From contig JAOASD010000006.1 of assembly GCA_025210265.1 (NCBI GenBank), positions 1 through 64,000 of the forward strand: 64,000 nucleotides of DNA, in the 5' to 3' direction. Source of the DNA: Pelagimonas sp. (GTDB taxonomy: Bacteria; Pseudomonadota; Alphaproteobacteria; Rhodobacterales; Rhodobacteraceae). Made by a program: the position numbers and the translations under genes. The notes beneath the pieces are model-generated. The model had not been told where the DNA came from, searched no databases, and saw only the letters and a program-made list of their open reading frames with translations. Positions within the stretch are counted from its first letter, which is position 1. Each line of letters opens with the position of its first letter. Of the stretch, positions 44,070 to 53,603 are shown in pieces.

Positions 44070-46472
44070 TCAGCCGCGCAGCTCGCCACCGGTGGCTTTG
44101 ACAACCTTTTCGACGATCTTGGCCGCCACGGCCTCGATGTCTTTTTCCTTCAGCGTCTTGTCCTTGGGCTGCAGGCGCACGGTGATGGCCAGGGATTTCT
44201 TACCTTCGCCCAGGCTGCCGCCGATGAACTCGTCAAAGACGCGCACATCTTCGATCAGCGCCTTATCGGCACCGGCAGCTGCGTTGACCAGAGTCAGCGC
44301 CTCGACATCCGTATTCACGACAAAGGCAAAGTCACGTTCGACCGCCTGCAAATCGTTCAATGTCAGCGCCGCCCGCGTGGCCGAGCTTTTGCGCGGCAGA
44401 GGGATCTGTTCGGGGAAGATGGTAAAGCCCACCGCCGGACCCTTCACGCCCAACTCGCTCAGAACCTTTGGGTGCAGTTCGCCAAACGTGCCCAGCACCT
44501 TTTTCGGCCCCAGACAGATCCGGCCATGGCGGCCCGGATGCCACCAGCCTTCGCCACCGCGCAGGATCTGAACCTTAGCAGGCGCGCCCAGCGCGGCCAG
44601 AACCGATTCGATGTCCGCCTTGGCGTCATACAGATCCACTGGGCGCGACGCGCCATGCACATCCTTGGCCGCAGTCCGCCCGACCAGCAGGCCGGACAGC
44701 TGCAGATGCTGTTCGCCGGGCTCGCCGCCATGGAAAGCATGGCCCAGCTCGAACAGAGCCATATCGGCAAAGCCACGCGACTGGTTGCGCGCAGCAGCCT
44801 GCAGCAGGCCGGGCAGCAGCGACGGGCGCATGTGGCTCATTTCCGAGGAAATCGGGTTGGCGATCATCGTCGCATCATCACCACCGCCAAACAGCTCGGC
44901 CGATTTGCGGTCGATAAAGCTGTAGGTGACGCATTCATTGTAACCCAGCCCGGCGGCGGCACGGCGTGCCACGCGCTCGCGCTTTTGCATCGGGGACAGG
45001 ATCGCGCGCGGCACGCCGGGATTGACCCGCGGCAGCGGCTTGCCCTGCAATTTGGTCAGCGAGGCGATCCGAGCGACTTCTTCGACCAGATCGGCCTGGC
45101 CCAGCACATCAGGACGCCAGGACGGCACATGGGCCAGATCGCCCTCCATGCGGAAGCCCAGCGCGGTCAGGGTCTGGCGCTGTTCAGCCTCGGGGATGTC
45201 CATGCCAACCAGGCTGATCACGCGCTTGGCGTCCAGCGTATAGGCGCGGCTGACATCGGGCGCGGCACCGGCAACGGTCACATTGGACGGTTCGCCACCG
45301 CAGAGATCCAGGATCATCTGCGTCGCGTCTTCCATCGCCTGCATGTTATAGCCCGGATCAATCCCACGTTCATTGCGGTAGCGCGCGTCGGAATTGATTT
45401 TCAGCGCCCGGCCCGTGGTCGCAATCTGCACGTGATCCCAATAGGCCGCTTCGAGGAACACAGTCACGGTTTCGTCGGTACAGCCGGTGTCCAGACCGCC
45501 CATGATGCCGCCGATGCTTTCGACACCGGTGTCATCGGAAATCACGACCTGACCGTCGCTGAACGTGTAGGTCTTTTCGTCCAGACCAACCAGCGTATCG
45601 TCCGCCTTGGCGCGATGCACCCGCAGGTTGCCCTGCACCTTATCAGCATCGAACACGTGCAGCGGGCGGTTGCGGTCATAGGTGAAGAAATTGGTGATAT
45701 CGACCAGCGCCGAGATCGGACGCAAGCCAATCGCGGTCAGACGATCCTGCAGCCATTGCGGGCTGGGGCCGTTCTTGACGCCTTTGATGAGACGCCCGGC
45801 AAAGACGTGGCAGCCGCCTTCGCCAGCGGTGTCTTCGTCGATGGTGACGCTCAGCGGGCTGGGGAACTGGCCTTCGACCTGCGCCTGTGCCAGCGGTTTC
45901 AGCGTGCCAAGACCACGGGCGGCCAGATCACGGGCAATGCCATGCACACCCAGCGCATCAGGGCGGTTGGGGGTGATGGCGATTTCGATCACCGGATCGA
46001 CCTTGGCCGGATCATGTTCCGCCAGCCAGTCGGTGAATTTCTGCCCCACCTCGCCCGAGGGCAGTTCGATGATGCCGTCGTGATCTTCGCCCAGCTGCAG
46101 CTCTTTCATCGAGGCCATCATGCCGTGGCTTTCGACCCCACGGATGTTGCCCACGGACAGGGTGATATCGAGGCCCGGCACATAATCGCCCGGCTTGGCC
46201 AGCACCACGGTGATGCCTTCGCGCGCATTGGGCGCACCACAGACGATCTGTTTTTCGCCCTCATCGGTGGCCACTTTGCAGACCCGCAGCCGGTCGGCAT
46301 CGGGGTGCTGTTCTGCGTGAACCACCTTGGCGATGGTAAAGGTTTTCAGCGCCTCGGCGGGGTTTTCCACCCCTTCCACTTCTAGACCCAGATCGGTCAG
46401 CGTATCGGCGATCTCGGCGACCGATGCGGTCGTGTCGAGATGATCCTTAAGCCAGGAAAGAGTGAATTTCAT
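44070..46472 (-). CDS. pheT: Phenylalanyl-tRNA synthetase beta subunit
   Basis: The product, 800 residues, is the beta subunit that forms the alpha2beta2 enzyme charging tRNA-Phe. The tRNA-binding EMAP-like domain is near residues 39-150 (VVHAEQHPDADRLRVCKVAT). B3/B4 and B5 regions follow, with the editing-type GIDPGYNMQAMEDATQMILD block. The C-terminal FDX-ACB domain (DLQAVERDFAFVVNTDVEAL) is present. Here pheT is on the opposite strand from pheS and not in the usual pheST operon. Confidence 0.97.
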   Translation of the reverse strand: MKFTLSWLKDHLDTTASVAEIADTLTDLGLEVEGVENPAEALKTFTIAKVVHAEQHPDADRLRVCKVATDEGEKQIVCGAPNAREGITVVLAKPGDYVPGLDITLSVGNIRGVESHGMMASMKELQLGEDHDGIIELPSGEVGQKFTDWLAEHDPAKVDPVIEIAITPNRPDALGVHGIARDLAARGLGTLKPLAQAQVEGQFPSPLSVTIDEDTAGEGGCHVFAGRLIKGVKNGPSPQWLQDRLTAIGLRPISALVDITNFFTYDRNRPLHVFDADKVQGNLRVHRAKADDTLVGLDEKTYTFSDGQVVISDDTGVESIGGIMGGLDTGCTDETVTVFLEAAYWDHVQIATTGRALKINSDARYRNERGIDPGYNMQAMEDATQMILDLCGGEPSNVTVAGAAPDVSRAYTLDAKRVISLVGMDIPEAEQRQTLTALGFRMEGDLAHVPSWRPDVLGQADLVEEVARIASLTKLQGKPLPRVNPGVPRAILSPMQKRERVARRAAAGLGYNECVTYSFIDRKSAELFGGGDDATMIANPISSEMSHMRPSLLPGLLQAAARNQSRGFADMALFELGHAFHGGEPGEQHLQLSGLLVGRTAAKDVHGASRPVDLYDAKADIESVLAALGAPAKVQILRGGEGWWHPGRHGRICLGPKKVLGTFGELHPKVLSELGVKGPAVGFTIFPEQIPLPRKSSATRAALTLNDLQAVERDFAFVVNTDVEALTLVNAAAGADKALIEDVRVFDEFIGGSLGEGKKSLAITVRLQPKDKTLKEKDIEAVAAKIVEKVVKATGGELRG

Positions 46473-46577
46473 GAGCCAGCGCCCCGGTTGTCCGTGTCAA
46501 TCGGCACGTCCTTACCGGATCACTGTTTGGGTTGGAAGGGGTGAGCGTCGATCCGGCGCATAAGGCGCAGCGCGCAT

Positions 46578-46613
46578 AAAAAAGGGGCCCGCTGCGCCAC
46601 GCGCAAAGGCCCC
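46578..46613 (-). terminator. Rho-independent terminator of hspQ
   Basis: On the minus strand GGGGCC pairs with GGCCCC (outer stem), with an inner GCGC/GCGC stem around GTG, followed by TTTTTTATG. It lies about 25 bp after the hspQ stop. Confidence 0.85.
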
Positions 46614-46638
46614 CTGGTAACAGCCCCAGCCTGCCGGG

Positions 46639-46965
46639 TCAGTTCATCTGGAAATGCAGCTCATAGCTGCCATCCTCGAAGGCGCCGAACAGGTCAGGAA
46701 TATCCGGGTGATCGACCGGTTCGCCCGAATAATCCGCAACCAGATTCTGTTCGGACACATAGGCCACGTAAAAGCTCTGATCGTTTTCGGCCAGCAGATG
46801 ATAAAACGGCTGCTTTTTCGCAGGGCGCGCGTCCTCGGGAATCGCTTCGTACCACTCTTCGGTGTTGGAAAATTCGGGATCGACATCAAAAACCACCCCG
46901 CGAAACGGGTGTTTGCGATGGCGGACAACCTGCCCCAGATGATATTTCGCGCGTTTGGATAGCAT
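46639..46965 (-). CDS. hspQ: Heat-shock protein HspQ
   Basis: The product, 108 residues, begins MLSKRAKYHLGQVVRHRKHP and continues FRGVVFDVDPEFSNTEEWYE, the characteristic HspQ/YccV-type hemimethylated-DNA-binding fold. QPFYHLLAENDQSFYVAYVS follows. HspQ helps Lon degrade certain proteins in enterobacteria. A striking inverted repeat lies 28 bp upstream of its start. Confidence 0.9.
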   Translation of the reverse strand: MLSKRAKYHLGQVVRHRKHPFRGVVFDVDPEFSNTEEWYEAIPEDARPAKKQPFYHLLAENDQSFYVAYVSEQNLVADYSGEPVDHPDIPDLFGAFEDGSYELHFQMN

Positions 46966-46992
46966 GGCTCACCTCTTGGCGATCTTTGTAAC

Positions 46993-47033
46993 CAATTTTA
47001 TGGCAAAAAGTCCAACCAGTTGCCATAAAATTG
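46993..47033. promoter_or_regulatory. Perfect 13-bp inverted repeat upstream of hspQ
   Basis: The arm CAATTTTATGGCA (46993-47005) matches the exact complement TGCCATAAAATTG (47021-47033) over a 15-base spacer. It starts 28 bp upstream of the hspQ start, where the promoter is expected. The arm-spacer layout resembles heat-shock operators such as CIRCE in geometry, but not in sequence. The binding protein is unknown. Confidence 0.55.
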
Positions 47034-47204
47034 CCGGAAACACTCTGTGCCAGACTGACCGACAGTGCACCAGAGGGCGCAGATTTGCGCCCATGCCCCG
47101 GCGGTTCACAGCCGACCCGCAGCATCCCCGTTTCCCTTGGCCTCGAAATGGGGTAATCTGATGGGAAAAACAAGCACAGCAGCTTTATAAATAGCGAGAG
47201 GCAA

Positions 47205-47795
47205 ATGAGCAGATGGCTTCGCGCATTGGTGGTTGTATTGTTGGCGGCGTCCTGCGGGGGCGGCGGCAGCGGCAAGGCACCGCGCAATCTGGATAACGCC
47301 TGTTCGATTCTCGAACAGCGCAGTGGCTATTACCGGGCATTCCGCGCAACCGAACGCAAATATGGCGTGCCGGTGCATGTGCAGATGGCGACGATCTATC
47401 AGGAAAGCAAATTCAAGTCCGACGCGCGCACCCCGCTGCGCTATACGCTGGGCGTGATCCCTGTTGGGCGGCAAAGCTCGGCCTACGGGTACAGTCAGGC
47501 GCTGGATGGCACCTGGGATGAATATCGCCGGGCCACCGGGCGCAACGGCGCGCGGCGCAACAATATCCGCGATGCGTCGGATTTCATGGGCTGGTACATG
47601 GCCAAATCGCGCGATGTGCTGGGCATTTCGCTGAATGATGCGCGCAACCAGTATCTGGCCTATCACGAAGGCCGGACGGGCTATCGCCGGGGCACCTATA
47701 ATGCCAAACCCTGGCTGCTGCGTGTTTCGGGCGAAGTGGCAGATCGCAGCCGCGTCTATCAGCAGCAGCTGCGCAACTGCCGCGCCGCGCGCTAG
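47205..47795 (+). CDS. Transglycosylase SLT domain lipoprotein
   Basis: The product, 196 residues, has a lipoprotein signal ending in the LAASC lipobox ([20 protein letters not shown]). The SLT fold follows: [20 protein letters not shown] with the probable catalytic Glu, then [20 protein letters not shown]. It likely acts on the outer-membrane side as a peptidoglycan lytic enzyme. It lies divergent from hspQ and immediately upstream of pheS on the same strand. Confidence 0.85.
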   Translation: MSRWLRALVVVLLAASCGGGGSGKAPRNLDNACSILEQRSGYYRAFRATERKYGVPVHVQMATIYQESKFKSDARTPLRYTLGVIPVGRQSSAYGYSQALDGTWDEYRRATGRNGARRNNIRDASDFMGWYMAKSRDVLGISLNDARNQYLAYHEGRTGYRRGTYNAKPWLLRVSGEVADRSRVYQQQLRNCRAAR

Positions 47796-47865
47796 AACCC
47801 CCGCGCAGCCCTTGCATTCCGCTGCCCCTGTGGTAGCTACCGGCGCGTCCCAAGGGAGTGTTCCG

Positions 47866-48939
47866 ATGCAAGAGCTGCGCGACAAGTATATCACCGCCAT
47901 CGCCGACGCCGCCGATGAGGCTGCGCTGGAAAACCTGCGCGTCACCGCCGTCGGCAAAAAGGGCGAAATCAGCCTGAAAATGCGCGAACTGGGCAAGATG
48001 ACGCCAGAAGAGCGTCAGGTCGCAGGCCCCGCGCTGAACGCCCTCAAAGATGAAATCAACTCGGCCCTGTCCGCGAAAAAGGCCGCGCTGGCCGATGCCG
48101 CACTAGAGGAACGCCTGCGCAGCGAATGGCTGGACGTGACCCTGCCCGCGCGCGACATGCGCCGTGGCTCGATCCACCCGATCAGCCAGGTCACCGAAGA
48201 GGTCTCTGCCATTTTCGCCGATATGGGGTTTTCGGTTGCCGAAGGCCCGCAGATCGACAGCGACTGGTATGTGTTTGACGCGCTGAACATCCCCGGCCAC
48301 CACCCGGCCCGCGCCGAGATGGACACGTTCTACATGAACCGTGCCGAGGGCGACAATCGCCCGCCGCATATCCTGCGCACCCATACCTCGCCGGTGCAGA
48401 TCCGTTCGATGGAGGCGCAGGGTGCACCGATCCGCATCATTGCGCCGGGTCGCGTGTATCGCGCCGATTATGACCAGACCCACACGCCGATGTTCCACCA
48501 GGTCGAGGGGCTTGCCATCGACAAGGACATCTCCATGGCGAACCTGAAATGGTGCCTTGAGGAATTCGTCAAAGCGTTTTTCGAAGTGGACCATGTGGAG
48601 CTGCGCTTCCGCGCCTCGCATTTCCCCTTCACCGAACCCTCGGCCGAGGTCGATATCCAGTGTTCCTGGGAAGGCGGCGTGCTGAAGGTTGGCGAAGGCG
48701 ACGACTGGCTGGAAATTCTGGGATCCGGCATGGTGCATCCCAAAGTGCTGCAAAATTCGGGTGTCGACCCGGAGGTCTATCAGGGCTTTGCCTTTGGGGT
48801 CGGGATCGACCGGATCGCGATGCTGAAATACGGCATCCCGGACCTGCGCGCCTTCTTTGACAGCGACCTGCGCTGGCTGCGCCATTACGGCTTTGCCTCG
48901 CTGGATCAGCCGACATTGCATGGCGGCCTGTCGCGGTAA
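47866..48939 (+). CDS. pheS: Phenylalanyl-tRNA synthetase alpha subunit
   Basis: The product, 357 residues, starts [20 protein letters not shown]. The N-terminal coiled-coil domain is followed by the class II catalytic core: [20 protein letters not shown] and [20 protein letters not shown], then [20 protein letters not shown], and the motif 3 block [20 protein letters not shown]. The start is preceded by AGGGAG. It is not next to pheT, which is on the other strand 1.4 kb away. The orphan membrane protein gene begins 13 bp after its stop. Confidence 0.97.
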   Translation: MQELRDKYITAIADAADEAALENLRVTAVGKKGEISLKMRELGKMTPEERQVAGPALNALKDEINSALSAKKAALADAALEERLRSEWLDVTLPARDMRRGSIHPISQVTEEVSAIFADMGFSVAEGPQIDSDWYVFDALNIPGHHPARAEMDTFYMNRAEGDNRPPHILRTHTSPVQIRSMEAQGAPIRIIAPGRVYRADYDQTHTPMFHQVEGLAIDKDISMANLKWCLEEFVKAFFEVDHVELRFRASHFPFTEPSAEVDIQCSWEGGVLKVGEGDDWLEILGSGMVHPKVLQNSGVDPEVYQGFAFGVGIDRIAMLKYGIPDLRAFFDSDLRWLRHYGFASLDQPTLHGGLSR

Positions 48940-48952
48940 AAGAGCGGCCACT

Positions 48953-49507
48953 ATGAGTGTGTTTTTCGTCATTCTCCTGTGGTTGTTTGTCGGCATTCTG
49001 TGGTCTGTGAAGAGGGGTAATCGCACAGATGCCGAAGCGGTCTTTGAAAGACCGTTGTCCGGGTACGCATCCCTGAAGCTTCCAGGTCAGAAAAATCCGT
49101 CTGATGAAATGCGGTTCGCTATTTTACTTGGGATACTCAAGAAAGTAGAAACGAAAAACGGAGTGATGGCAACGATTTGGGCGATTATGATCGCAGCCCT
49201 CGCAATATTGAGCCAGGCTACGAACAAAGAGAACGAAGCCCTAGATATAGCCTTAATGGCGTATTCTGCTCCGTTCTTATTTTTATCTATTTTAGGCACC
49301 CGCCAGCTAGATAACTATAGCTCTGATCACATACACACAGAAGAGGCAGCAGCGAACTCACCTTGGCTGCACACCTACGCAGCATCCCTTCGCACAGCTC
49401 TCGTAAAAGATGCTCTTTTAAAAGAGGAAATGCTGTTCATCTCTCAAAAAGGCGCACAAGTCCTCATAGTGCTTGGCTCGCTACTATGGATTTACTCAGC
49501 AACCTAG
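48953..49507 (+). CDS. Unrecognised membrane protein with atypical base composition
   Basis: I do not recognise this 184-residue protein. Four hydrophobic stretches can be seen: MSVFFVILLWLFVGILW at the start, then about residues 66-84 (VMATIWAIMIAALAIL), 95-113 (ALMAYSAPFLFLSIL) and the C-terminus (AQVLIVLGSLLWIYSA). Between them lie charged loops (HIHTEEAAANSPWLH). The DNA is clearly lower in GC and richer in A/T-ending codons than its neighbours, and the ribosome binding site is weak. This suggests acquisition from elsewhere. It sits directly behind pheS and converges on the threonine-aldolase gene. Confidence 0.6.
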   Translation: MSVFFVILLWLFVGILWSVKRGNRTDAEAVFERPLSGYASLKLPGQKNPSDEMRFAILLGILKKVETKNGVMATIWAIMIAALAILSQATNKENEALDIALMAYSAPFLFLSILGTRQLDNYSSDHIHTEEAAANSPWLHTYAASLRTALVKDALLKEEMLFISQKGAQVLIVLGSLLWIYSAT

Positions 49508-49577
49508 AATGTTGAGCTATGCCAGCACAGCTTCACATATTTTCAGTCGAACCCGCAGCACGACATCACTCAGAAAC

Positions 49578-50642
49578 CTACCCCAACACCCGATCCAGAG
49601 CGGCGAAAAACGCATCAACCCGTGTGCGATCCGCACTCCAGTCACAGACCAGACGCCCGGTGACGACCTCATCCGCTGGGCCGTCCTCTGCCCCCCAGAA
49701 GTGATAGATCACGCCGAGATCCATCAACGCGCGATGCTGCGCGCGGGGCAGATCAAAGAACACCAGATTGGCCTGATCGCGGTTGCGCAGGGGGATGCCC
49801 CGCGCCTCTAGCCCTGCGCGCAACTGCGCCCCGGCAGCATTGGCCTGCATCGCCAGATCGTGCCACAGATCCCCCGCCAGATAGGCCGACATCTGCGCCG
49901 CCAGATAGCGGTGTTTGGAATAAAGCTGTGCCCCGCGTTTGCGGCGCAGGGCAAAGTCGCGCGCCTTGGCCGGGTCAAAGAACAGCACCGCCTCGACCCC
50001 CATCAATCCGTTTTTGGTGCCACCAAACACGGCCACATCCACCCCGGATTTCCAGGTCATCTCTGCCGGGCTGCAGCCCAGCGCGACGCAGGCATTGGCA
50101 AAGCGCGCGCCATCCAGATGGACCGGCAGGCCAAAATCGTGTGCCACATCACAGATCTCGCGGATCTCACTCAGGGAATACAGGTTCCCCGCCTCGGTCA
50201 CATTGGTGATCGACACCGGGCCGCGCTGCGGGCCATGCACGCCGCGGATCTCTTCGCCCTCAAGCGCGGTGCGCAGTTGGGTGGCGCTCATCTTGTCGCC
50301 CTGTCCGGCCAGGGTCAGCTTTGCCCCGCCGGTGTAAAATTCTGGCGCGTTGCACTCATCCATGTGGATATGCGCCTCGGGCGTGCAGAACACGGTCTGA
50401 AAGGGCTGACACAGGCTGGACAGCGCCAGCGCATTCGCCGCGGTGCCCAGACCGACCAGGAACACCTCGGCCTCCGGCGCTTCGAACAGGTTGCGCAGTT
50501 GCGCCACGACCGAGGCGGTCAGAGGATCGCCGCCATAGCCCATGGCAAAGCCCTGATTGGCCTCTTCCAGCGCGCGGATCACCTGCGGCGGCACCGGAGA
50601 CCCATTGTCAGATGCAAAGAAAATCTGGGTCTGTGCAGACAT
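49578..50642 (-). CDS. Low-specificity L-threonine aldolase (beta-eliminating lyase family)
   Basis: The product, 354 residues, is a fold-type I PLP enzyme that splits L-threonine or L-allo-threonine to glycine and acetaldehyde. Family blocks: FASDNGSPVPPQVIRALEEA at the N-terminus, LDGARFANACVALGC, and GVDVAVFGGTKNGLMGVEAV with the PLP lysine. The start at 50642 fits and overlaps the stop of the upstream YcgN gene (ATGA), so the genes are translationally coupled. The enzyme could instead be a related aldolase or lyase. Confidence 0.88.
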   Translation of the reverse strand: MSAQTQIFFASDNGSPVPPQVIRALEEANQGFAMGYGGDPLTASVVAQLRNLFEAPEAEVFLVGLGTAANALALSSLCQPFQTVFCTPEAHIHMDECNAPEFYTGGAKLTLAGQGDKMSATQLRTALEGEEIRGVHGPQRGPVSITNVTEAGNLYSLSEIREICDVAHDFGLPVHLDGARFANACVALGCSPAEMTWKSGVDVAVFGGTKNGLMGVEAVLFFDPAKARDFALRRKRGAQLYSKHRYLAAQMSAYLAGDLWHDLAMQANAAGAQLRAGLEARGIPLRNRDQANLVFFDLPRAQHRALMDLGVIYHFWGAEDGPADEVVTGRLVCDWSADRTRVDAFFAALDRVLG

Positions 50643-51121
50643 CACGCGCCTCCGGTTGGTTCCTCGATAATGTGGTCTTCCCACTCTTCATCGGCAATTT
50701 CAAATTCCGATACCGTGGCCTGCAGCATCGACACCCCTGCCGCGTGTACACTGTCGGCCGAGCCGGTCAGCAAAGGGTGCCAATCCGGCAGCGCCTGCCC
50801 CAGATGCAGCCGCCGATAGGCGCAGGTTTCGGGCATCCAATAGGCGTGGCTGTCCAGATTGGACGGTTTCAGCACAATGCATTCCGGCACAAACTGATGC
50901 CGGATCGGGTATTGCGAACAGCGACAGGTTTCGTCGTCAAACAGGCGACAGGCCACGCGAGTCAGGGCGACCTCGCCCGTGTCCTCGTCCTCCAGCTTGT
51001 TCAGGCAGCATTTGCCACAGCCGTCGCACAGGGCTTCCCATTCCTGCTGGTTCAGCTGGTCCAGTCGCTTTCGTTCCCAAAAGCGGGACGCCAGCCCGGC
51101 GCGCTGGATCGGGTCGCTCAT
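50642..51121 (-). CDS. YcgN family cysteine-cluster protein
   Basis: The product, 159 residues, contains LCDGCGKCCLNKLEDEDTGE and LFDDETCRCSQYPIRHQFVP, plus MPETCAYRRLHLG, so at least seven cysteines in two clusters. The family (also called UPF0260) is thought to bind iron-sulfur or zinc, function unknown. It begins with an ATG overlapping the ribF stop and ends in an overlap with the aldolase start, so three genes form one coupled unit. Confidence 0.9.
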   Translation of the reverse strand: MSDPIQRAGLASRFWERKRLDQLNQQEWEALCDGCGKCCLNKLEDEDTGEVALTRVACRLFDDETCRCSQYPIRHQFVPECIVLKPSNLDSHAYWMPETCAYRRLHLGQALPDWHPLLTGSADSVHAAGVSMLQATVSEFEIADEEWEDHIIEEPTGGA

Positions 51122-52050
51122 AGGGCTGCCAGGATCTCGCGGCATTGATCACAATCCGCATCCATCTGCGCGATCAGCGCCTCCAGCCCATCAAATTTCA
51201 GCTCTGGGCGCAGGAAGTCGACCAGCCCGACCGACAGGGTCGCGCCATAAAGATCGCCGCTGAAATCAAACAGGAAGGTTTCGATATTGGGCACGTCACC
51301 GTCAAACATCGGGCGCACGCCAATCGACGCCGCACCGTGATAGCTGCCCGCATGGGGGCCATCCAGCACCTCGACCAGCACCGCATAGACGCCAAAGCGC
51401 GGCGGGTGCAGCCCGTCAATCGACATATTCGCCGTTGGATAGCCCAGCACGCGGCCACGCTGTTCACCGCCGATCACTTCGCCTTCGATCCGGTGCCAAT
51501 GGCCCAGCTGGGCGGCGGCATCACGAGGGCGGCCTTCGGCCAAAGCAGTCCGAATCGCGGTCGAGCTGATCTGCGTTCCGCCGGTTTCCATCAAATTCGC
51601 CACGGTCACTCCAAATCCCAGTTCAGCGCCAAAACGCTTGAGGTCGTCAACAGTCCCGGCGCGGCCCTTGCCGAAACAGAAATCCGCACCCACAACCACA
51701 TGGGTCAGGCCCAGCCCTTCGGCAATCACATTCTGCGCAAATTCGCGCGGCGTCAGCGAGGCCAGGGCGGTATTGAAATTCAGCTGATACAGCATGTCGA
51801 CCCCCAGCTTTTCCAGCCGCGTGGCGCGGGCCTCGGCGCTCATCAGGCGAAAGGGCGGAGCGTCGGGGGCGAAATATTCGCGCGGATGGGGCTCAAAGGT
51901 CAGAATGCCCAGGGGGGCATCGGGCGCGGCCTGACGGGCCAGGTCGATCACCGCCTGATGCCCCTGATGCACACCGTCGAAATTGCCGATGGCGACGCTG
52001 GCACCCCGGTCTTCTGCTTCGACGTAGTGATAGTCTCGAACGATCCTCAT
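51118..52050 (-). CDS. ribF: Bifunctional riboflavin kinase/FAD synthetase
   Basis: The product, 310 residues, converts riboflavin to FMN and FMN to FAD. The N-terminal nucleotidyltransferase domain shows SVAIGNFDGVHQGHQAVIDL and VVGADFCFGKGRAGTVDDL. The C-terminal kinase domain has GRVLGYPTANMSIDGLHPPR and a later FDFSGDLYGATLSVGLVDFL. It is the first gene of the coupled three-gene set (ribF, YcgN, threonine aldolase). The start at 52050 has weak Shine-Dalgarno sequence. Confidence 0.95.
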   Translation of the reverse strand: MRIVRDYHYVEAEDRGASVAIGNFDGVHQGHQAVIDLARQAAPDAPLGILTFEPHPREYFAPDAPPFRLMSAEARATRLEKLGVDMLYQLNFNTALASLTPREFAQNVIAEGLGLTHVVVGADFCFGKGRAGTVDDLKRFGAELGFGVTVANLMETGGTQISSTAIRTALAEGRPRDAAAQLGHWHRIEGEVIGGEQRGRVLGYPTANMSIDGLHPPRFGVYAVLVEVLDGPHAGSYHGAASIGVRPMFDGDVPNIETFLFDFSGDLYGATLSVGLVDFLRPELKFDGLEALIAQMDADCDQCREILAAL

Positions 52051-52059
52051 GGGTTTGGG

Positions 52060-53535
52060 TTAGCTGGCCTGCGCGCCGGGCGCAAGCGCCGCCGCGATGC
52101 GGGCGATGCCTTCTTCGATGCGCTCTGCGGGGATTGAACTATAGCCCAGCCGATAGAAATGCTGTGGCGGGGCATCCTGCCAGAAAAACGGCGCGCCGGG
52201 TTCGATCAGCACCGACTGCGCATGTAGCTGCCGGGCCAGCTGGGACGTGTCCACCCCCATTGGTGCCTGCATCCAAATCGAAGAGCCCCCATGCGCGCCC
52301 TTCCCCGCGATTTCCAGCCCGTGATGGGCAATCGCGTCCTCCATCACCCGGCGGCGTTCTCCCAGGGCGCGCCCCATCCGCCGCACCTGCGCATCATAAT
52401 GCCCAAGACTAAGATAATAGGCCGCAGTGCGCTGGATATGCCCCGGAGGATGGCGCAGCACGCTGGCCCGCAGGGCGCGGGCCTCGGCGATAAAGGGGGC
52501 AGATCCCACCAGATAGCCCAGCCGCAGCCCCGGAAACAGCGATTTGGAAAAGCTGCCGACATAAATGACGCGCCCATCCTCATCCAGACTTTTGAGCGCG
52601 GGGCTGGCCGGGCGCAGAAAGGACAGTTCGAATTCGTAATCATCCTCGACAATCAGCGCGTCCAGCTCGCGCGCGCGGGCCAGCAGCGCATCGCGCCGTT
52701 CCCGTGTCAGCGTGGCCGAACTGGGGCATTGATGGCTGGGGGTGGTGAAAATCACCTGCGTCCCGTCCGGCACATCCTGCGGTGGCAGGCCCGCCTCGTC
52801 CACCGTGACGGGGAACAGATCAGCACCCGTCTGGCGCAAAATTCCCCGCAGCGGCGGATAGCAGGGGTTTTCAATCGCAACCCGACGGCGCGTGGCCAGC
52901 ACCTGCGCGGCAATCCACAGCGCGTTCTGCGCGCCCATCGTGATCAGGATTTCTTCGGGCGCGGCCTGAATGCCCCGGCGCGGCAGGCTGTGCCGGGCGA
53001 TAAACGTGACCAGTTCGGGATCATCCGCATCGAACTGATCCTGCGTCAGCGCCATGAAATTGCGCGCACCCAGCGCCTGCGTCGCACAGAGCCGCCAATT
53101 GGCGTGATCAAACAGCTGAGGGTCGGTCTGCCCATAGATGAAATTATAGCGAAAGCTGGCCCAATCGCTGGGCTTGTCCATGCCCAGCACCGTACCGCCC
53201 GTGTATCTCTGCGCGAGCGCGCTGTCCCAATCCACCCGGTCTTCGCGCGGGGCGAGCGGCCCGAAATCGGGCGGTTCCGGGGCGTTTTCACTGACATAAT
53301 AGCCCGATCTCCCCCTGGCACTGAGGTAATCATTGGCCTGTAATTCGGTATAGGCCAGGGTCACGGTGATGCGGCTGACACCCAGATGACGCGCCAGTCC
53401 ACGGGTAGAGGGGAGCTTCTCTCCGGGGCGAAAGCGGCCGGACAGGATGCCCTCGGCCACCATTTGCTGGATGCGGGCCTGCAGGGTGCCCTGCCCCTGA
53501 GGTGACAGATGAAAGGTTTCGACAGGAATAGCCAT
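52060..53535 (-). CDS. MocR/PdxR-type regulator: GntR HTH fused to aminotransferase-like domain
   Basis: The product, 491 residues, has an N-terminal winged helix (LPSTRGLARHLGVSRITVTLAYTELQ, about residues 40-66). A linker leads to an aminotransferase fold of type I, with ITMGAQNALWIAAQVLATRR and the PLP lysine region VIYVGSFSKSLFPGLRLGYL. Proteins of this type sense pyridoxal phosphate or amino acids and control vitamin B6, taurine or GABA genes. The target is not clear from the neighbourhood, although yggS, a PLP-homeostasis protein, is the adjacent upstream gene on the same strand. Confidence 0.88.
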   Translation of the reverse strand: MAIPVETFHLSPQGQGTLQARIQQMVAEGILSGRFRPGEKLPSTRGLARHLGVSRITVTLAYTELQANDYLSARGRSGYYVSENAPEPPDFGPLAPREDRVDWDSALAQRYTGGTVLGMDKPSDWASFRYNFIYGQTDPQLFDHANWRLCATQALGARNFMALTQDQFDADDPELVTFIARHSLPRRGIQAAPEEILITMGAQNALWIAAQVLATRRRVAIENPCYPPLRGILRQTGADLFPVTVDEAGLPPQDVPDGTQVIFTTPSHQCPSSATLTRERRDALLARARELDALIVEDDYEFELSFLRPASPALKSLDEDGRVIYVGSFSKSLFPGLRLGYLVGSAPFIAEARALRASVLRHPPGHIQRTAAYYLSLGHYDAQVRRMGRALGERRRVMEDAIAHHGLEIAGKGAHGGSSIWMQAPMGVDTSQLARQLHAQSVLIEPGAPFFWQDAPPQHFYRLGYSSIPAERIEEGIARIAAALAPGAQAS

Positions 53536-53603
53536 GCCGGCACCCTATACTGGACCGATAGTGGGCGCAATCTGGCACCAAGAACCCGCCTCGCAGCGGC
53601 AGA

